A stretch of 64,000 nt of DNA, taken from positions 62,001-126,000 of the forward strand of contig CAVPDE010000019.1 of NCBI GenBank assembly GCA_963702565.1, written 5' to 3'. The position numbers were made by a program, and so were the translations under genes. Below are positions 16,054 to 24,514 of this stretch, piece by piece (the first letter of the stretch is position 1; every line of letters starts with the position of its first letter). Under the pieces are notes generated by a model, which searched no databases, was not told the DNA's origin, and worked only from the letters and a program-made list of their open reading frames with translations. Origin of the DNA: CAVPDE01 sp963702565. GTDB taxonomy: Bacteria; Desulfobacterota; DSM-4660; Desulfatiglandales; HGW-15.

Positions 16054-17241
16054 ATGAGGAAAAAGCTCTTCTTGATTGCCCTTGTTATGTGCGGGCTGTT
16101 GATCATGAACCCGGCCCAGGCTCAATCCACAGCCAAGCCTTTTATTTTCGGATTGCTGCTGGTAGGGCCTTACAACGATCACGGGTGGAGCCAGGCCCAT
16201 TACGATGCCGGTCTTTATGTTGAGAAAAAAGTGCCGGGAACCAAGATGGTTTATATCGACAAAGTCAACCCTGCAGACAGACCGGGAGTTACCATTCCCC
16301 AGCTTGTCGATGACCTTGTGGGAAAAGGGGCGAAGCTCATCATTGCCAACTCCGACGATATGAAAGACGGGGCAAGAGAGGCGGCGAAGCGGCACCCGGA
16401 GGTTTCTTTTATCCATGTGTCCGGGGACGATGTCCTCACAGGCAAGGCGTCGAAAAACCTGGCCAATGTCATGGGCCGCATGGAATATGGAAAGATGATT
16501 GCCGGTTTTGCGGCGGCGCTCAGCACGCAGACCGGAAAGATCGGCTACCTTGGCCCTCTGATCAATGAGGAGACGCGAAGACTCGCTGTTTCCGCTTATC
16601 TCGGAGCCCGTTACGCCTGGGAAAACGTGCTCAAGAAAGACCCCAAGACCCTCTCGTTTCAGGTGACCTGGATCGGGTTCTGGTTCAACATCCCCGGCGT
16701 CACGGCCGATCCCACCCAGGTGGCGCAGAACTTCTTCAACACGGGATACGATGTGGTGATCTCCGGGATTGACACCACCGAAGCTCTGGTGGTGGCGCGG
16801 CAAAAGAGGCAGGAGAAAAAGCAGGTGTGGGCCATTCCGTATGACTACAAAGGAGCGTGTGAGGGCGCCATGGACGCCTGCCTGGGTGTCCCCTACTTCA
16901 ACTGGGGGCCGACCTACGTTCGTTCCATCAAGGATGCCATGGAGGGTAAATTCAAACAGGAGTGGCTCTGGAACGGGCCGGACTGGAAGGATATCAACAA
17001 TCCGGACACCAGCGCCGTGGGATTCCTCGCAGGAGGCGCCCTTTCAAAGACCGTGCAGGCTTCTTTGGATACCTTTGTCAAAGACCTTGGAAGCGCAAAG
17101 GTCCAGCTTTTCAAGGGCCCTCTGGATTACCAGGACGGAAAGCCTTTCCTGAAAGCGGGGGAAGTGGCGACGGACAACCAGATCTGGTACATGGAACAGC
17201 TCCTCAAGGGCATGGCCGGAGAGAGTAAGGCGAAGAAGTAA
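16054..17241 (+). CDS. BMP/Med-family ABC transporter substrate-binding protein
   Basis: The 395-residue precursor has a signal peptide (MRKKLFLIALVMCGLL, cleavage about after AQA at 23) and then the BMP/PnrA fold: FGLLLVGPYNDHGWSQAHYDAG, VPQLVDDLV-like GVTIPQLVDDLVGKGAKLI, and NVMGRMEYGKMIAG. Family members bind purine nucleosides or related compounds. No lipobox Cys is seen at the cleavage site, so it is probably soluble in the periplasm. ATG 16054 sits 8 nt behind GGAGG; the ATG at 16024 lies before this site. It is followed by its ATPase and two permease genes. Confidence 0.88.
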   Translation: MRKKLFLIALVMCGLLIMNPAQAQSTAKPFIFGLLLVGPYNDHGWSQAHYDAGLYVEKKVPGTKMVYIDKVNPADRPGVTIPQLVDDLVGKGAKLIIANSDDMKDGAREAAKRHPEVSFIHVSGDDVLTGKASKNLANVMGRMEYGKMIAGFAAALSTQTGKIGYLGPLINEETRRLAVSAYLGARYAWENVLKKDPKTLSFQVTWIGFWFNIPGVTADPTQVAQNFFNTGYDVVISGIDTTEALVVARQKRQEKKQVWAIPYDYKGACEGAMDACLGVPYFNWGPTYVRSIKDAMEGKFKQEWLWNGPDWKDINNPDTSAVGFLAGGALSKTVQASLDTFVKDLGSAKVQLFKGPLDYQDGKPFLKAGEVATDNQIWYMEQLLKGMAGESKAKK

Positions 17242-17337
17242 GCAGTAAGAAGTGAGCAGTCAGCAGTGATCCGGAAAGATTACGAAACGGGCATGAAGGG
17301 CATCATGGACAATCCTGAGCGGCTTGTCCGTGCCACC
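17239..17337. repeat. AGCAGTAAG words and a single CTTGTCCGTG arm
   Basis: 17239-17270 repeats AGTAAGCAGTAAGAAGTGAG words, including the stop codon of the binding-protein gene. 17321-17337 is identical to 15934-15950, one arm of the hairpin upstream of the same gene, so the binding-protein gene is bracketed by related sequence. Confidence 0.6.
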
Positions 17338-17387
17338 CGTCTGAATCACTGAGGACTGCTTTTTCGTTCACACAAAAGAAGAATCCT

Positions 17388-18851
17388 ATGAGGATTACGC
17401 TCCGGGACATTCGCAAGCAATATGGAAAGGTGAATGCCAACGACGGGATCGACCTGGAAATCACTGCAGGGTCCATCCACGGAATCCTGGGCGAAAACGG
17501 TGCGGGCAAAAGCACCCTCATGAAGATTCTTGCCGGATACACGGCCAAGACCTCCGGCACCATTCTCCTCGATGGACGGCCCGTTGAATACGGTCATCCT
17601 TCCCAGGCTACTCGCCTCGGCATCGGCATGCTCTACCAGGATCCCCTTGATTTTCCCCCCCTCACGGTCCTGGAAAATTTCATGATGGGACTTGACCGCG
17701 GACTCGTTTCAAGAGAAGAGTCCTATCGTCTCCGTCTCCGGGAAATGGCCGACCCTTTCGGCTTTCAGCTCCGTCCCGATACAGCCGTAGAGCGCTTGAC
17801 CGTGGGAGAGCGGCAGCAGCTCGAGCTGATTAGGCTTCTTGCCCTGGGGGTGGAGGTGTTGATTCTGGATGAGCCCACCACAGGGATATCGAACCTTCAG
17901 AAACAAGCCCTGTTCAGCGCCCTTCGGAAACTTGCCCTGGAGGGAAAAACCATCCTCCTTGTTTCTCACAAACTCGAAGACGTGGAAGCCCTTTGTGACC
18001 GAATCACGGTCTTGAGGCGAGGGGGAGTGGAAGGGGACATGGGCTTGCCCTTTGAGAGCGCAAAACTTCTGAGGTGGATGTTTGGGAACGAACTCGCTCC
18101 GCCTCCCTGTTTCGAGAAACGGACAGGGGAGGGAGTCCTGACTCTGGCCATGGAGGAGGTATCCGGCTTGGGGGGAAGAGCCGGGCTGAGCCCCTGCCGG
18201 GTATCTGTGCGGCAGGGCGAAGTGGTCGGGCTGGCAGGATTGGAAGGAAGCGGGCAGGGCCTGTTCTTGCGTCTGGCGGCAGGGCTGGAGAAACCTCAGA
18301 CGGGAAAGATCCGGGTGGCCGGAGTGGAGATGGCGGGCAAGGATCACCATGCCTACAGGGCGAGGAGGGTCACGTTCCTGCCGGCGGGCCGGCTCGAGGA
18401 AGGCCTGATGCCCGGCCTGACCATCACGGAACACTTCGCTCTCCAGCAGCAGAAAGGGATGACGATCCACTGGCCGAAGGCCTGGGGGAGGGCCGAGCAA
18501 GGGATCGAACGATTCAGGATCAGGGGAAGTCCTCTTTCTGCGGCGGAATCCCTTTCAGGGGGCAATCAGCAGCGACTCCTGCTTGCCCTCCTTCCGGACA
18601 ATCCGCTGCTCCTGCTTCTGGAACACCCGACGCGCGGGCTTGACATGGATTCGGTGCAGTGGGTGTGGGAAAAGCTCATGGCCTACGCGGCTCAGGGAAC
18701 AAGCATTGTTTTCTCGTCCGCCGAGCTGGACGAGATCTTCCAAATGGCCGATCGCGTCCTTGTGTTTTTCAACGGGGTGGTGGTGAAGGACGTAAGAACG
18801 TGCGACACCACGATGGAGGAGCTTGCGAAGGCCATCGCAGGCAAAGGATAG
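17388..18851 (+). CDS. Nucleoside-type ABC transporter ATPase with two ABC domains
   Basis: The 487-residue protein is a tandem ABC ATPase like YufO/NupO and RbsA. The first domain has Walker A GENGAGKST (35-43), a signature LTVGERQQ and Walker B LILDEPTTG. The second has a degenerate P-loop (GLEGSGQG, Lys replaced by Gln) but a good LSGGNQQR signature; degenerate second sites are usual in this family. It would energise uptake by the BMP binding protein with the two permeases that follow 2 nt and about 1.1 kb downstream. Confidence 0.9.
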   Translation: MRITLRDIRKQYGKVNANDGIDLEITAGSIHGILGENGAGKSTLMKILAGYTAKTSGTILLDGRPVEYGHPSQATRLGIGMLYQDPLDFPPLTVLENFMMGLDRGLVSREESYRLRLREMADPFGFQLRPDTAVERLTVGERQQLELIRLLALGVEVLILDEPTTGISNLQKQALFSALRKLALEGKTILLVSHKLEDVEALCDRITVLRRGGVEGDMGLPFESAKLLRWMFGNELAPPPCFEKRTGEGVLTLAMEEVSGLGGRAGLSPCRVSVRQGEVVGLAGLEGSGQGLFLRLAAGLEKPQTGKIRVAGVEMAGKDHHAYRARRVTFLPAGRLEEGLMPGLTITEHFALQQQKGMTIHWPKAWGRAEQGIERFRIRGSPLSAAESLSGGNQQRLLLALLPDNPLLLLLEHPTRGLDMDSVQWVWEKLMAYAAQGTSIVFSSAELDEIFQMADRVLVFFNGVVVKDVRTCDTTMEELAKAIAGKG

Positions 18852-18853
18852 TC

Positions 18854-19912
18854 ATGGGCCTTTTTACTGAAAACAGCCGCCCCAAAGAGTTTCTCCTGAA
18901 AGTCGTCTTCATCGCGGGAGGCGTCTTTTGTCTGACCAGCCTCGTGCTCCTTGTTGCCGGCGCGCCCCCGTGGCCCGCCTTCTATCACCTTTTTGTGGGT
19001 GCTCTGGGATCATGGAGCAAGCTGGCGCAGGTGTTGATGGTCTGGATCCCTCTCACCTTGTGCGCTTGCGGGTTGATTTACAGCTTTCGAATCGGGTTGT
19101 GGAACATCGGCGTGGAAGGTCAGGTCGTGGCCGGCGCCATTGCCTCTACCGCTGTGCTCAGGCTCGGCGTGGAGAGCGGGTCTCCCTCTCTCGTGCTGGT
19201 CATGGCCTTTGCGGCAGGAATTCTGGGAGGGGGCCTGTGGGCGACCCTGGCCGGTTTTCTCAAGACCAAGGGCGGCGTCAACGAGATCTTCGGCGGGCTC
19301 GGTCTCAATTTCGTGGCCCAGGGAATTACCCTCTGGCTCATTTTCGGTCCGTGGAAGAGGCCCGGAGTCGGGTCCATGAGCGGGACGGAGCTCTTCCCTG
19401 AATCTTTGTGGCTCCCGACGTTCCTGTCCGGAAGGCTTTCGCCTGTCGGCCTGGTCGTCACGGTACTGGCGCTTGGGGTTGCCGCCTGGGTGCTCAACCG
19501 CACCAGGCTGGGGCTTGCCCTCAAAGGGATTGGGAGCAATACCAGGGCGGCGTATCTCCACGGTTTGAACCCGAACACCTACTTCATCCTTGCGATGGGA
19601 ATGGCTGGAGGGTGCGCGGGTTTGGCAGGAGCATTTCAGGTGACCGGAGTCTATCATCGCCTCATTCCTGTTATCTCCAGCAATTACGGCTATCTCGCAC
19701 TGCTGGTGGTGATGCTTGCCAATTACCGAGTCTGGGGGTCGCCGTGGATTGCCTTCTTTTTTGCGTGCCTGAACGTGGGAAGCATACAACTTCCCATCGT
19801 GTTGAAGCTGGATTCTTCGTTGAGCGGGATCATTCAGGGAGCCCTGGTGCTCACCACCCTCCTGGTGTATGGGCTGAGGCGCAAAACCCAGGGGGAGGAG
19901 CGTCCCGCCTAA
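18854..19912 (+). CDS. Nucleoside-type ABC transporter permease 1
   Basis: The 352-residue membrane protein has about nine hydrophobic segments and the BPD_transp_2 pattern: FRIGLWNIGVEGQVVAGAIA, GGVNEIFGGLGLNFVAQG, and GIGSNTRAAYLHGLNPN. It corresponds to YufP/NupP. ATG 18854 starts 2 nt after the ATPase stop, which shows coupling; a longer in-frame reading into the ATPase gene is not real. Paired with the next permease. Confidence 0.9.
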   Translation: MGLFTENSRPKEFLLKVVFIAGGVFCLTSLVLLVAGAPPWPAFYHLFVGALGSWSKLAQVLMVWIPLTLCACGLIYSFRIGLWNIGVEGQVVAGAIASTAVLRLGVESGSPSLVLVMAFAAGILGGGLWATLAGFLKTKGGVNEIFGGLGLNFVAQGITLWLIFGPWKRPGVGSMSGTELFPESLWLPTFLSGRLSPVGLVVTVLALGVAAWVLNRTRLGLALKGIGSNTRAAYLHGLNPNTYFILAMGMAGGCAGLAGAFQVTGVYHRLIPVISSNYGYLALLVVMLANYRVWGSPWIAFFFACLNVGSIQLPIVLKLDSSLSGIIQGALVLTTLLVYGLRRKTQGEERPA

Positions 19913-19994
19913 GGCGGTTTTCGAACGAAGTGCTCTATATGATGGTGTGAGCTCATATGTTTTGAACGGAAAACGATGCCTGCGGGCCTAACGC

Positions 19995-20975
19995 ATGACT
20001 GACCTTGATCTCACCATTCTTCTTGCTTCCATTGTGGCCGGCGCTGCGCCGATTGTGCTGGCTGTTTTGGGGGAGACGATCTCGGAAAAAGGAGGGGTCA
20101 TCAATCTGAGCCTCGACGGCTCCATTCTGCTGAGCGCCATGGTCGCCTTTGCCATCGCCTATCAAAGCAACAACCTTTTTCTTGGATTTGCCGGCGGCGC
20201 CCTTGTGGGAGCCATGACGGCCGCGGTTGTCGGGTTTTTCAGCGTATTCCTGGGCCTGTCCCAGGTGGCTGTAGGGTTTGTTCTCACCCTGACGGCCAGG
20301 GACCTTGCCTATTTCCTCGGGAATCCATACGCACGGCTCTACGGCCCTCAAACCGGCCTTCTCCCTATCCCATGGCTTCAGGATATTCCTGTTCTGGGCC
20401 CCATTTTTTTTGATCAAAGCTTTCCCGCGTACCTGAGCCTGCTCCTGATCCCTTTTGTCTGGTGGTACTTGTACAAAACACCCATGGGTCTTCGCCTTAG
20501 GGCCATCGGGGAGAACCCGGAAGCGGCCTACGCCAGAGGCACAAACACTCGAGCGATCCAGTTCTGGTACACGGTGGCGGGCGGGCTCCTGGTAGGCCTT
20601 GCAGGGGCTACTTTCTCTCTGTGCACCAAGACCGGCTGGGGCCGGCCTCAGGGCGCCGAAGGAACCGGGTGGATCGCCCTGGCCATCGTCATCTTTGGAG
20701 GCTGGCACCCGGTCAAAACCGCTCTGGGAGCGTACCTCTTCGCTTTTCTGCAGATCATGGGAATTCATTTTCAGGGGTGGTGGCCTTCGGTGCCTGCCCA
20801 GGTTTTCCAGGTCGCTCCTTTTCCGCTCATGATCTTCACCTTGATCGTCATGTACCTGGCACAAAGGAGCTCTGCAAAAACATCGAGCAGGGGATCCCCG
20901 TGGCTCCGCGGCGTGGTGCGAATCTTGAGCGGATCAGCCCCTGCGGGATTGGGAAGGTCTTTCCGGCCCGAATAG
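19995..20975 (+). CDS. Nucleoside-type ABC transporter permease 2
   Basis: The 326-residue permease shows GAAPIVLAVLGETISEKGGVINLSLDG-like features near the N-terminus (split here as AAPIVLAVLGETISEKGG and INLSLDG), typical of YufQ/NupQ, plus RLRAIGENPEAAYARG. It ends the four-gene importer. The tail after about residue 300 (Ser- and Arg-rich) is not conserved-looking. It forms the translocation heterodimer with permease 1. Confidence 0.9.
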   Translation: MTDLDLTILLASIVAGAAPIVLAVLGETISEKGGVINLSLDGSILLSAMVAFAIAYQSNNLFLGFAGGALVGAMTAAVVGFFSVFLGLSQVAVGFVLTLTARDLAYFLGNPYARLYGPQTGLLPIPWLQDIPVLGPIFFDQSFPAYLSLLLIPFVWWYLYKTPMGLRLRAIGENPEAAYARGTNTRAIQFWYTVAGGLLVGLAGATFSLCTKTGWGRPQGAEGTGWIALAIVIFGGWHPVKTALGAYLFAFLQIMGIHFQGWWPSVPAQVFQVAPFPLMIFTLIVMYLAQRSSAKTSSRGSPWLRGVVRILSGSAPAGLGRSFRPE

Positions 20976-20986
20976 GTGGCAGGCGC

Positions 20987-21015
20987 TTGACAGTGGGCAG
21001 GCTTTTCCCTATAGT
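20987..21015 (+). promoter_or_regulatory. Sigma-70-type promoter before the 118-residue protein gene
   Basis: TTGACA (20987-20992), 17-nt spacer, TATAGT (21010-21015): a near-consensus match, 77 bp upstream of the ATG. Confidence 0.72.
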
Positions 21016-21092
21016 TCGCGGAGTCGGATTTTCCCTTCTCTCGCAAAACATTCCAGGAAAAGCATGGAGCAGCGCTTTTTTTCGGGGTCGTC

Positions 21093-21449
21093 ATGAATTC
21101 CAGCGAAGCCATCATGGCTTTTTCCCAGAGCGAGAAGATCAAGTCAGGACTGATCACGATCGCCAGCAGCCTGGAACTTTTCAAGAACCTGCCGCAGGAA
21201 GAGAAACGCGGAGCATCGAGAATCATCTATATGGATTTGAGCATGCTGGGTCACGAAGTCGGCCTGGCCAAGGTTGTCACAGGGCACGAGGAGTGGGACG
21301 AGGTTGAACGTTTTCTGAACAAAGCGCTTGCGATGTTTGATTCCGGGATAGGGGAAGAGGCCCTCATTCATGTGGCCAGGGCCCTGAGCCAGGTGACGAA
21401 CATCGGTCAGCAATCCATGTCGTATCTGAAGGAGTCGGGGCTCCTTTAG
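21093..21449 (+). CDS. Hypothetical helical protein
   Basis: The 118-residue protein is not recognised. It has no signal peptide, membrane segment or Cys pair, and is rich in helix-forming residues (KIKSGLITIASSLELFKNLPQ; EEWDEVERFLNKALAMFDSG). It has its own strong promoter and is followed at once by a dispersed repeat, so it may be a single-gene unit. Whether it works with the LarB gene 177 bp further on cannot be told from sequence. Confidence 0.65.
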   Translation: MNSSEAIMAFSQSEKIKSGLITIASSLELFKNLPQEEKRGASRIIYMDLSMLGHEVGLAKVVTGHEEWDEVERFLNKALAMFDSGIGEEALIHVARALSQVTNIGQQSMSYLKESGLL

Positions 21450-21576
21450 CAGGCTGATGAAAAACGACCATCTGCGGCGTTCCCCTCGTTCCTCGTCATT
21501 GCGGCGTACTGGAAATGTACGCCTCATTCCTCGGAATCTCGGGCGCCTTGCATATGGCCGTTTTTGATCAACCCGC
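21449..21576. repeat. Dispersed intergenic repeat, copy 2
   Basis: Begins at the last base of the upstream stop codon (GCAGGCTGATGAAAAACG) and ends GTTTTTGATCAACCCGC; the ends are inverted repeats. Related to 2135-2300. Confidence 0.7.
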
Positions 21577-21625
21577 TCGTTAGGTATCTTGAACAGACAA
21601 GAGAAAAAGGAAAAAGGATAGGAAG

Positions 21626-22375
21626 TTGGACGAGAAGAGGATCAAAGACCTGTTGAGAAAGGTGAAGACAGGGGAGGTAACGGTCGATGAGGCGGTGAGC
21701 CGACTCCGCGATCTTCCCTTTCAAGACATAGACGTGGCTTGCATCGATCACCATCGGAGCATCCGCAGGGGGGCTTCGGAGGTGATCTTCGGAGAAGGCA
21801 AAGAGGTTGAGGATATTCTTGCGATCATGGACAGGATGATCGCCCAGGAGGAGAACATTCTCATCACCCGCCTGTCGCCGGAAAAAGCGGGAAAGATCAA
21901 GAAGAAATATCGGAAAGCGGAATATTACCCGAGATCACGAACCCTCACGCTGATCCCCTATGCCCAAGAGCCCAGGGGAAAGGGACCCATCCTCGTCGTC
22001 AGTGCCGGGACATCGGACATTCCTGTGGCGGAGGAAGCGGCCGTCACCGGCCGGTTTATGGGAAACGATGTGGACACCCTTTATGATTTGGGCGTCTCGG
22101 GCCTGCACAGGCTGCTGGCACACAGGGAAAAGCTCCAGAAGGCATCGGTGATCATCGTGGTGGCCGGCATGGAGGGAGCCTTGCCCAGCGTGGTCGGCGG
22201 GCTTGTGGACAAACCGGTGATCGCTGTGCCTTCGAGCGTGGGCTACGGGGCGAGTTTCCAGGGCATTGCCGCGCTCCTGGGCATGCTGAATTCATGTGCT
22301 TCAGGCGTGACGGTGGTCAACATCGACAATGGATTCGGGGCAGCCTACGCGGCAAGCTTGATGAACAGAAAGTAA
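21626..22375 (+). CDS. larB: LarB, pyridinium-3,5-biscarboxylic acid mononucleotide synthase
   Basis: The 249-residue protein has a helical N-terminal part (KDLLRKVKTGEVTVDEAVSRL) and a C-terminal PurE-like domain (ILVVSAGTSDIPVAEEAAVT, VAGMEGALPSVVGGLV, PSSVGYGASFQGIAALLGML). This two-part layout is LarB, which carboxylates and hydrolyses nicotinic acid adenine dinucleotide in nickel-pincer cofactor synthesis; plain PurE lacks the N-terminal part. Start is TTG 21626 behind GGATAGGA. No larC or larE is in the window. The last codons and stop run into a GTGACAAGT repeat. Confidence 0.87.
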   Translation: MDEKRIKDLLRKVKTGEVTVDEAVSRLRDLPFQDIDVACIDHHRSIRRGASEVIFGEGKEVEDILAIMDRMIAQEENILITRLSPEKAGKIKKKYRKAEYYPRSRTLTLIPYAQEPRGKGPILVVSAGTSDIPVAEEAAVTGRFMGNDVDTLYDLGVSGLHRLLAHREKLQKASVIIVVAGMEGALPSVVGGLVDKPVIAVPSSVGYGASFQGIAALLGMLNSCASGVTVVNIDNGFGAAYAASLMNRK

Positions 22376-22440
22376 CAAGTGACAAGTGACAAGAAGAAAA
22401 CAATACTCTTCACTCGTTACTTGTCACTTGTCACTTCTTC
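22369..22440. repeat. GTGACAAGT word-repeat hairpin between convergent genes
   Basis: Left arm 22369-22396 (AAGTAACAAGTGACAAGTGA) and right arm 22412-22440 (TTACTTGTCACTTGTCAC) share a 17-nt complementary core CTTGTCACTTGTCACTT. The left arm gives the larB stop; the right arm encodes the last residues (SDK) and stop of the radical SAM gene on the minus strand. Confidence 0.75.
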
Positions 22441-23788
22441 TGATCTCCAGCACTCTTGCTTTCACGTGCCTAAATTCCTTTCTCTGCTCCTCGTTCCAGC
22501 AGGGAAGAAGCGTGTTGTTGTGGAACAGAGGCTCCGAGACAAGGTCATACTGGGAACAGGCAACGGCTTTGTCCCACAGAGGAGTGTGGGGGATAGGGGA
22601 GTATTCGGCCAGGTAAGGCATGGCCCCTGCCTTGTTCACAAACTCTGCAGTATCCTTCACGGACCTTACGGACTGCCCTGGTAGGCCTGCCAGGATATAG
22701 GCACCGATCTGCTCTTTCGAAAAGCCAGCCTTGAGCAGAGATCGCACCGCCCTTTCAAAATCCCCTTCCGAGAGCTTCCGGTCGAGGCATTGATGCATGG
22801 TCATGTCCGATGTTTCGAATCCAAGCCGTATGGTCTTGAACCCAGCGCGCCAGAGGAGATCCGCCGCTTCACCGGACAGTTCCCTCACATGAAGAGCGTT
22901 GGGCGTGTGAAACCGAAGGCCGAGGTCGTGTTTCACCAGAGCCTCCAGGATAGGACCCAGGTGGTCTGCAAAACCCACGAGCAGGGCGTCGTCATAAAAG
23001 ACAAAATCGCTCACTCCGCGCTCCCGGTGCCAGTGCAGAATCTCATCGAGAACCCGGTGGGGATCCTGCGTGATGAACCGGGGGTTCAAGAAACGGCTCG
23101 CACAGTATTCACAACGGTAAGGGCACCCGGTGGAGGTGACGATCGGAACATAGTCCAGGCCGTGGAGCAGATCGAAAGCGGGGAGGGGAAGCTCTCTTGA
23201 CGGTGGGGCCTTGTCCCCTTCAAGGCCTAAGTCACGAAGGTCGTCGAGAAGTTCGGCCATGGTGTGAAGCGAGATCCCCGTGACGACCCGGTCCGCGCCG
23301 GAAGTCGCCAGAGCGTGCTCTTCGCAGAGACGCGCGTAAATGCCGCCAAGGAGGATCGGAGTCCCGGGGTGAACCTCCCGAGCCGCGGCAATGGCCTCGG
23401 TCACCCCGGGATACCAATAGGTCATCAGCGAAGTCACGAGAATGGCTGCGGGCTGTTTGACCTCCTTCAGGGCGCTCACAAAGAGTTGTTTTGGAATCCC
23501 GTATCGGCTATAAGATCTTGGAACATGCTTGAGGGCCGGTGATCGGACAGCTTTTTCTCTGAGGAACTTGCCCGTCCCGTAAGCACTCCGGGCGGGCAGC
23601 CCACTGTCTTTCAGGGTTGGAAGATGAATATCCAAGCAGTCGATCAGCCGGATGTTGAATCCGCAAGCCCGGAGATACGCTGCCAGATAGAGAAGACCGA
23701 GAGGCTTTGACCAGAGATCGTAGGCGGCAAAATCGTAGATCCAGGGATTGACAAGAATTAGGGAAGGGGCGCTATTTCTGGGTTTCAT
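22424..23788 (-). CDS. B12-binding-domain radical SAM protein
   Basis: The 454-residue protein starts with a cobalamin-binding-like Rossmann region (LILVNPWIYDF ... PLGLLYLAAYLRACG ... LIDCLD) and then a radical SAM domain with C222-x3-C226-x2-C229 (GCPYRCEYC) that would hold a 4Fe-4S cluster. No DxHxxG motif is evident in the first domain, so cobalamin may bind base-on or weakly. Such proteins do methylations or ring chemistry, and the substrate is unknown here. It is divergent from dtd across an AGAGC word-repeat hairpin and converges on larB. Confidence 0.83.
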   Translation of the reverse strand: MKPRNSAPSLILVNPWIYDFAAYDLWSKPLGLLYLAAYLRACGFNIRLIDCLDIHLPTLKDSGLPARSAYGTGKFLREKAVRSPALKHVPRSYSRYGIPKQLFVSALKEVKQPAAILVTSLMTYWYPGVTEAIAAAREVHPGTPILLGGIYARLCEEHALATSGADRVVTGISLHTMAELLDDLRDLGLEGDKAPPSRELPLPAFDLLHGLDYVPIVTSTGCPYRCEYCASRFLNPRFITQDPHRVLDEILHWHRERGVSDFVFYDDALLVGFADHLGPILEALVKHDLGLRFHTPNALHVRELSGEAADLLWRAGFKTIRLGFETSDMTMHQCLDRKLSEGDFERAVRSLLKAGFSKEQIGAYILAGLPGQSVRSVKDTAEFVNKAGAMPYLAEYSPIPHTPLWDKAVACSQYDLVSEPLFHNNTLLPCWNEEQRKEFRHVKARVLEIRRSDK

Positions 23789-23839
23789 CGCGACTTACAC
23801 TCAGCATAGAGCAATGCCTGCCACACACACGGCAGGTAA

Positions 23840-23974
23840 AAGCATAGAGCGTAGAGCTAAGAGCATAGAGCAAAAAGCGCAGAGCAAACAGCATAGAGAA
23901 GCGAGCGCTGGAAAAATAAGGTTTTCGAGTTGTGTTGTACTCTCTGCTTTTAGCTCTCTGCTCTACGCTTCTTA
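23840..23974. repeat. AGAGC word-repeat hairpin
   Basis: Left arm 23840-23901 repeats AGCATAGAGCGTAGAGC-type words; right arm 23940-23974 has the complement (CTCTGCTTTTAGCTCTCTGC, then TCTACGCTTCTTAAG). It sits between divergent genes, so it is not only a 3'-end element. Same word type as 40159-40300. Confidence 0.75.
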
Positions 23975-24032
23975 AGTATACTAAGAAATCCCTAATGACA
24001 AACCACAAAGTTTGAACGTCGAGAGCGACAGG

Positions 24033-24482
24033 ATGAGAGCGGTTGTACAGCGGGTCAAAGAGGCGAAGGTGGATGTGGCGGGAAGAACGGTCGGAGAAAT
24101 CGGCCCCGGCCTCCTTGTTTTCCTGGGTGTGGGACACAGGGACTCCGAAAAAGACTGCGACTATCTGGCCGGAAAGATCGCTCATCTGAGGATCTTTTCC
24201 GATGATCAGGGACTCATGAACCGCTCGGTCCTGGAGACGAGTGGGGAGATCCTGGTGGTGTCTCAGTTCACACTGTGGGGGGACTGCGTCAAGGGGCGAA
24301 GGCCTTCGTTCACTCGGGCTGCGCCTCCTGAAAAAGCCAGAATGCTTTATGAACACTTCACGAGGCTGATCCGGGAAAAGGGGCTCAAGGCAGCCACTGG
24401 GGTGTTTCAGGAGATGATGGAGGTTCATCTGGTCAACGACGGCCCGGTGACTATTCTCTTAGATACTGAGAAAACATTCTGA
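24033..24482 (+). CDS. dtd: D-aminoacyl-tRNA deacylase
   Basis: The 149-residue protein is a full-length Dtd (usual length about 145-150). It opens with the family's MRAVVQRV, has SQFTL at 77-81 in the active-site region, KGRRPSFTRAAPPE, and the cis-Pro motif NDGPVT near the C-terminus. It removes D-amino acids (and glycine from tRNA-Ala) from tRNAs. ATG 24033 gives the conserved N-terminus. The ElyC-like gene follows 32 bp downstream and may be co-transcribed. Confidence 0.95.
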   Translation: MRAVVQRVKEAKVDVAGRTVGEIGPGLLVFLGVGHRDSEKDCDYLAGKIAHLRIFSDDQGLMNRSVLETSGEILVVSQFTLWGDCVKGRRPSFTRAAPPEKARMLYEHFTRLIREKGLKAATGVFQEMMEVHLVNDGPVTILLDTEKTF

Positions 24483-24514
24483 TAGGCCGGGGTTTGCTTA
24501 GGAGGAGGAAACAC

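Noticed and set aside
21626..22375. PurE (AIR carboxylase) for the 249-residue protein
   Set aside because: The extra N-terminal helical region and lack of purine genes nearby point to LarB.
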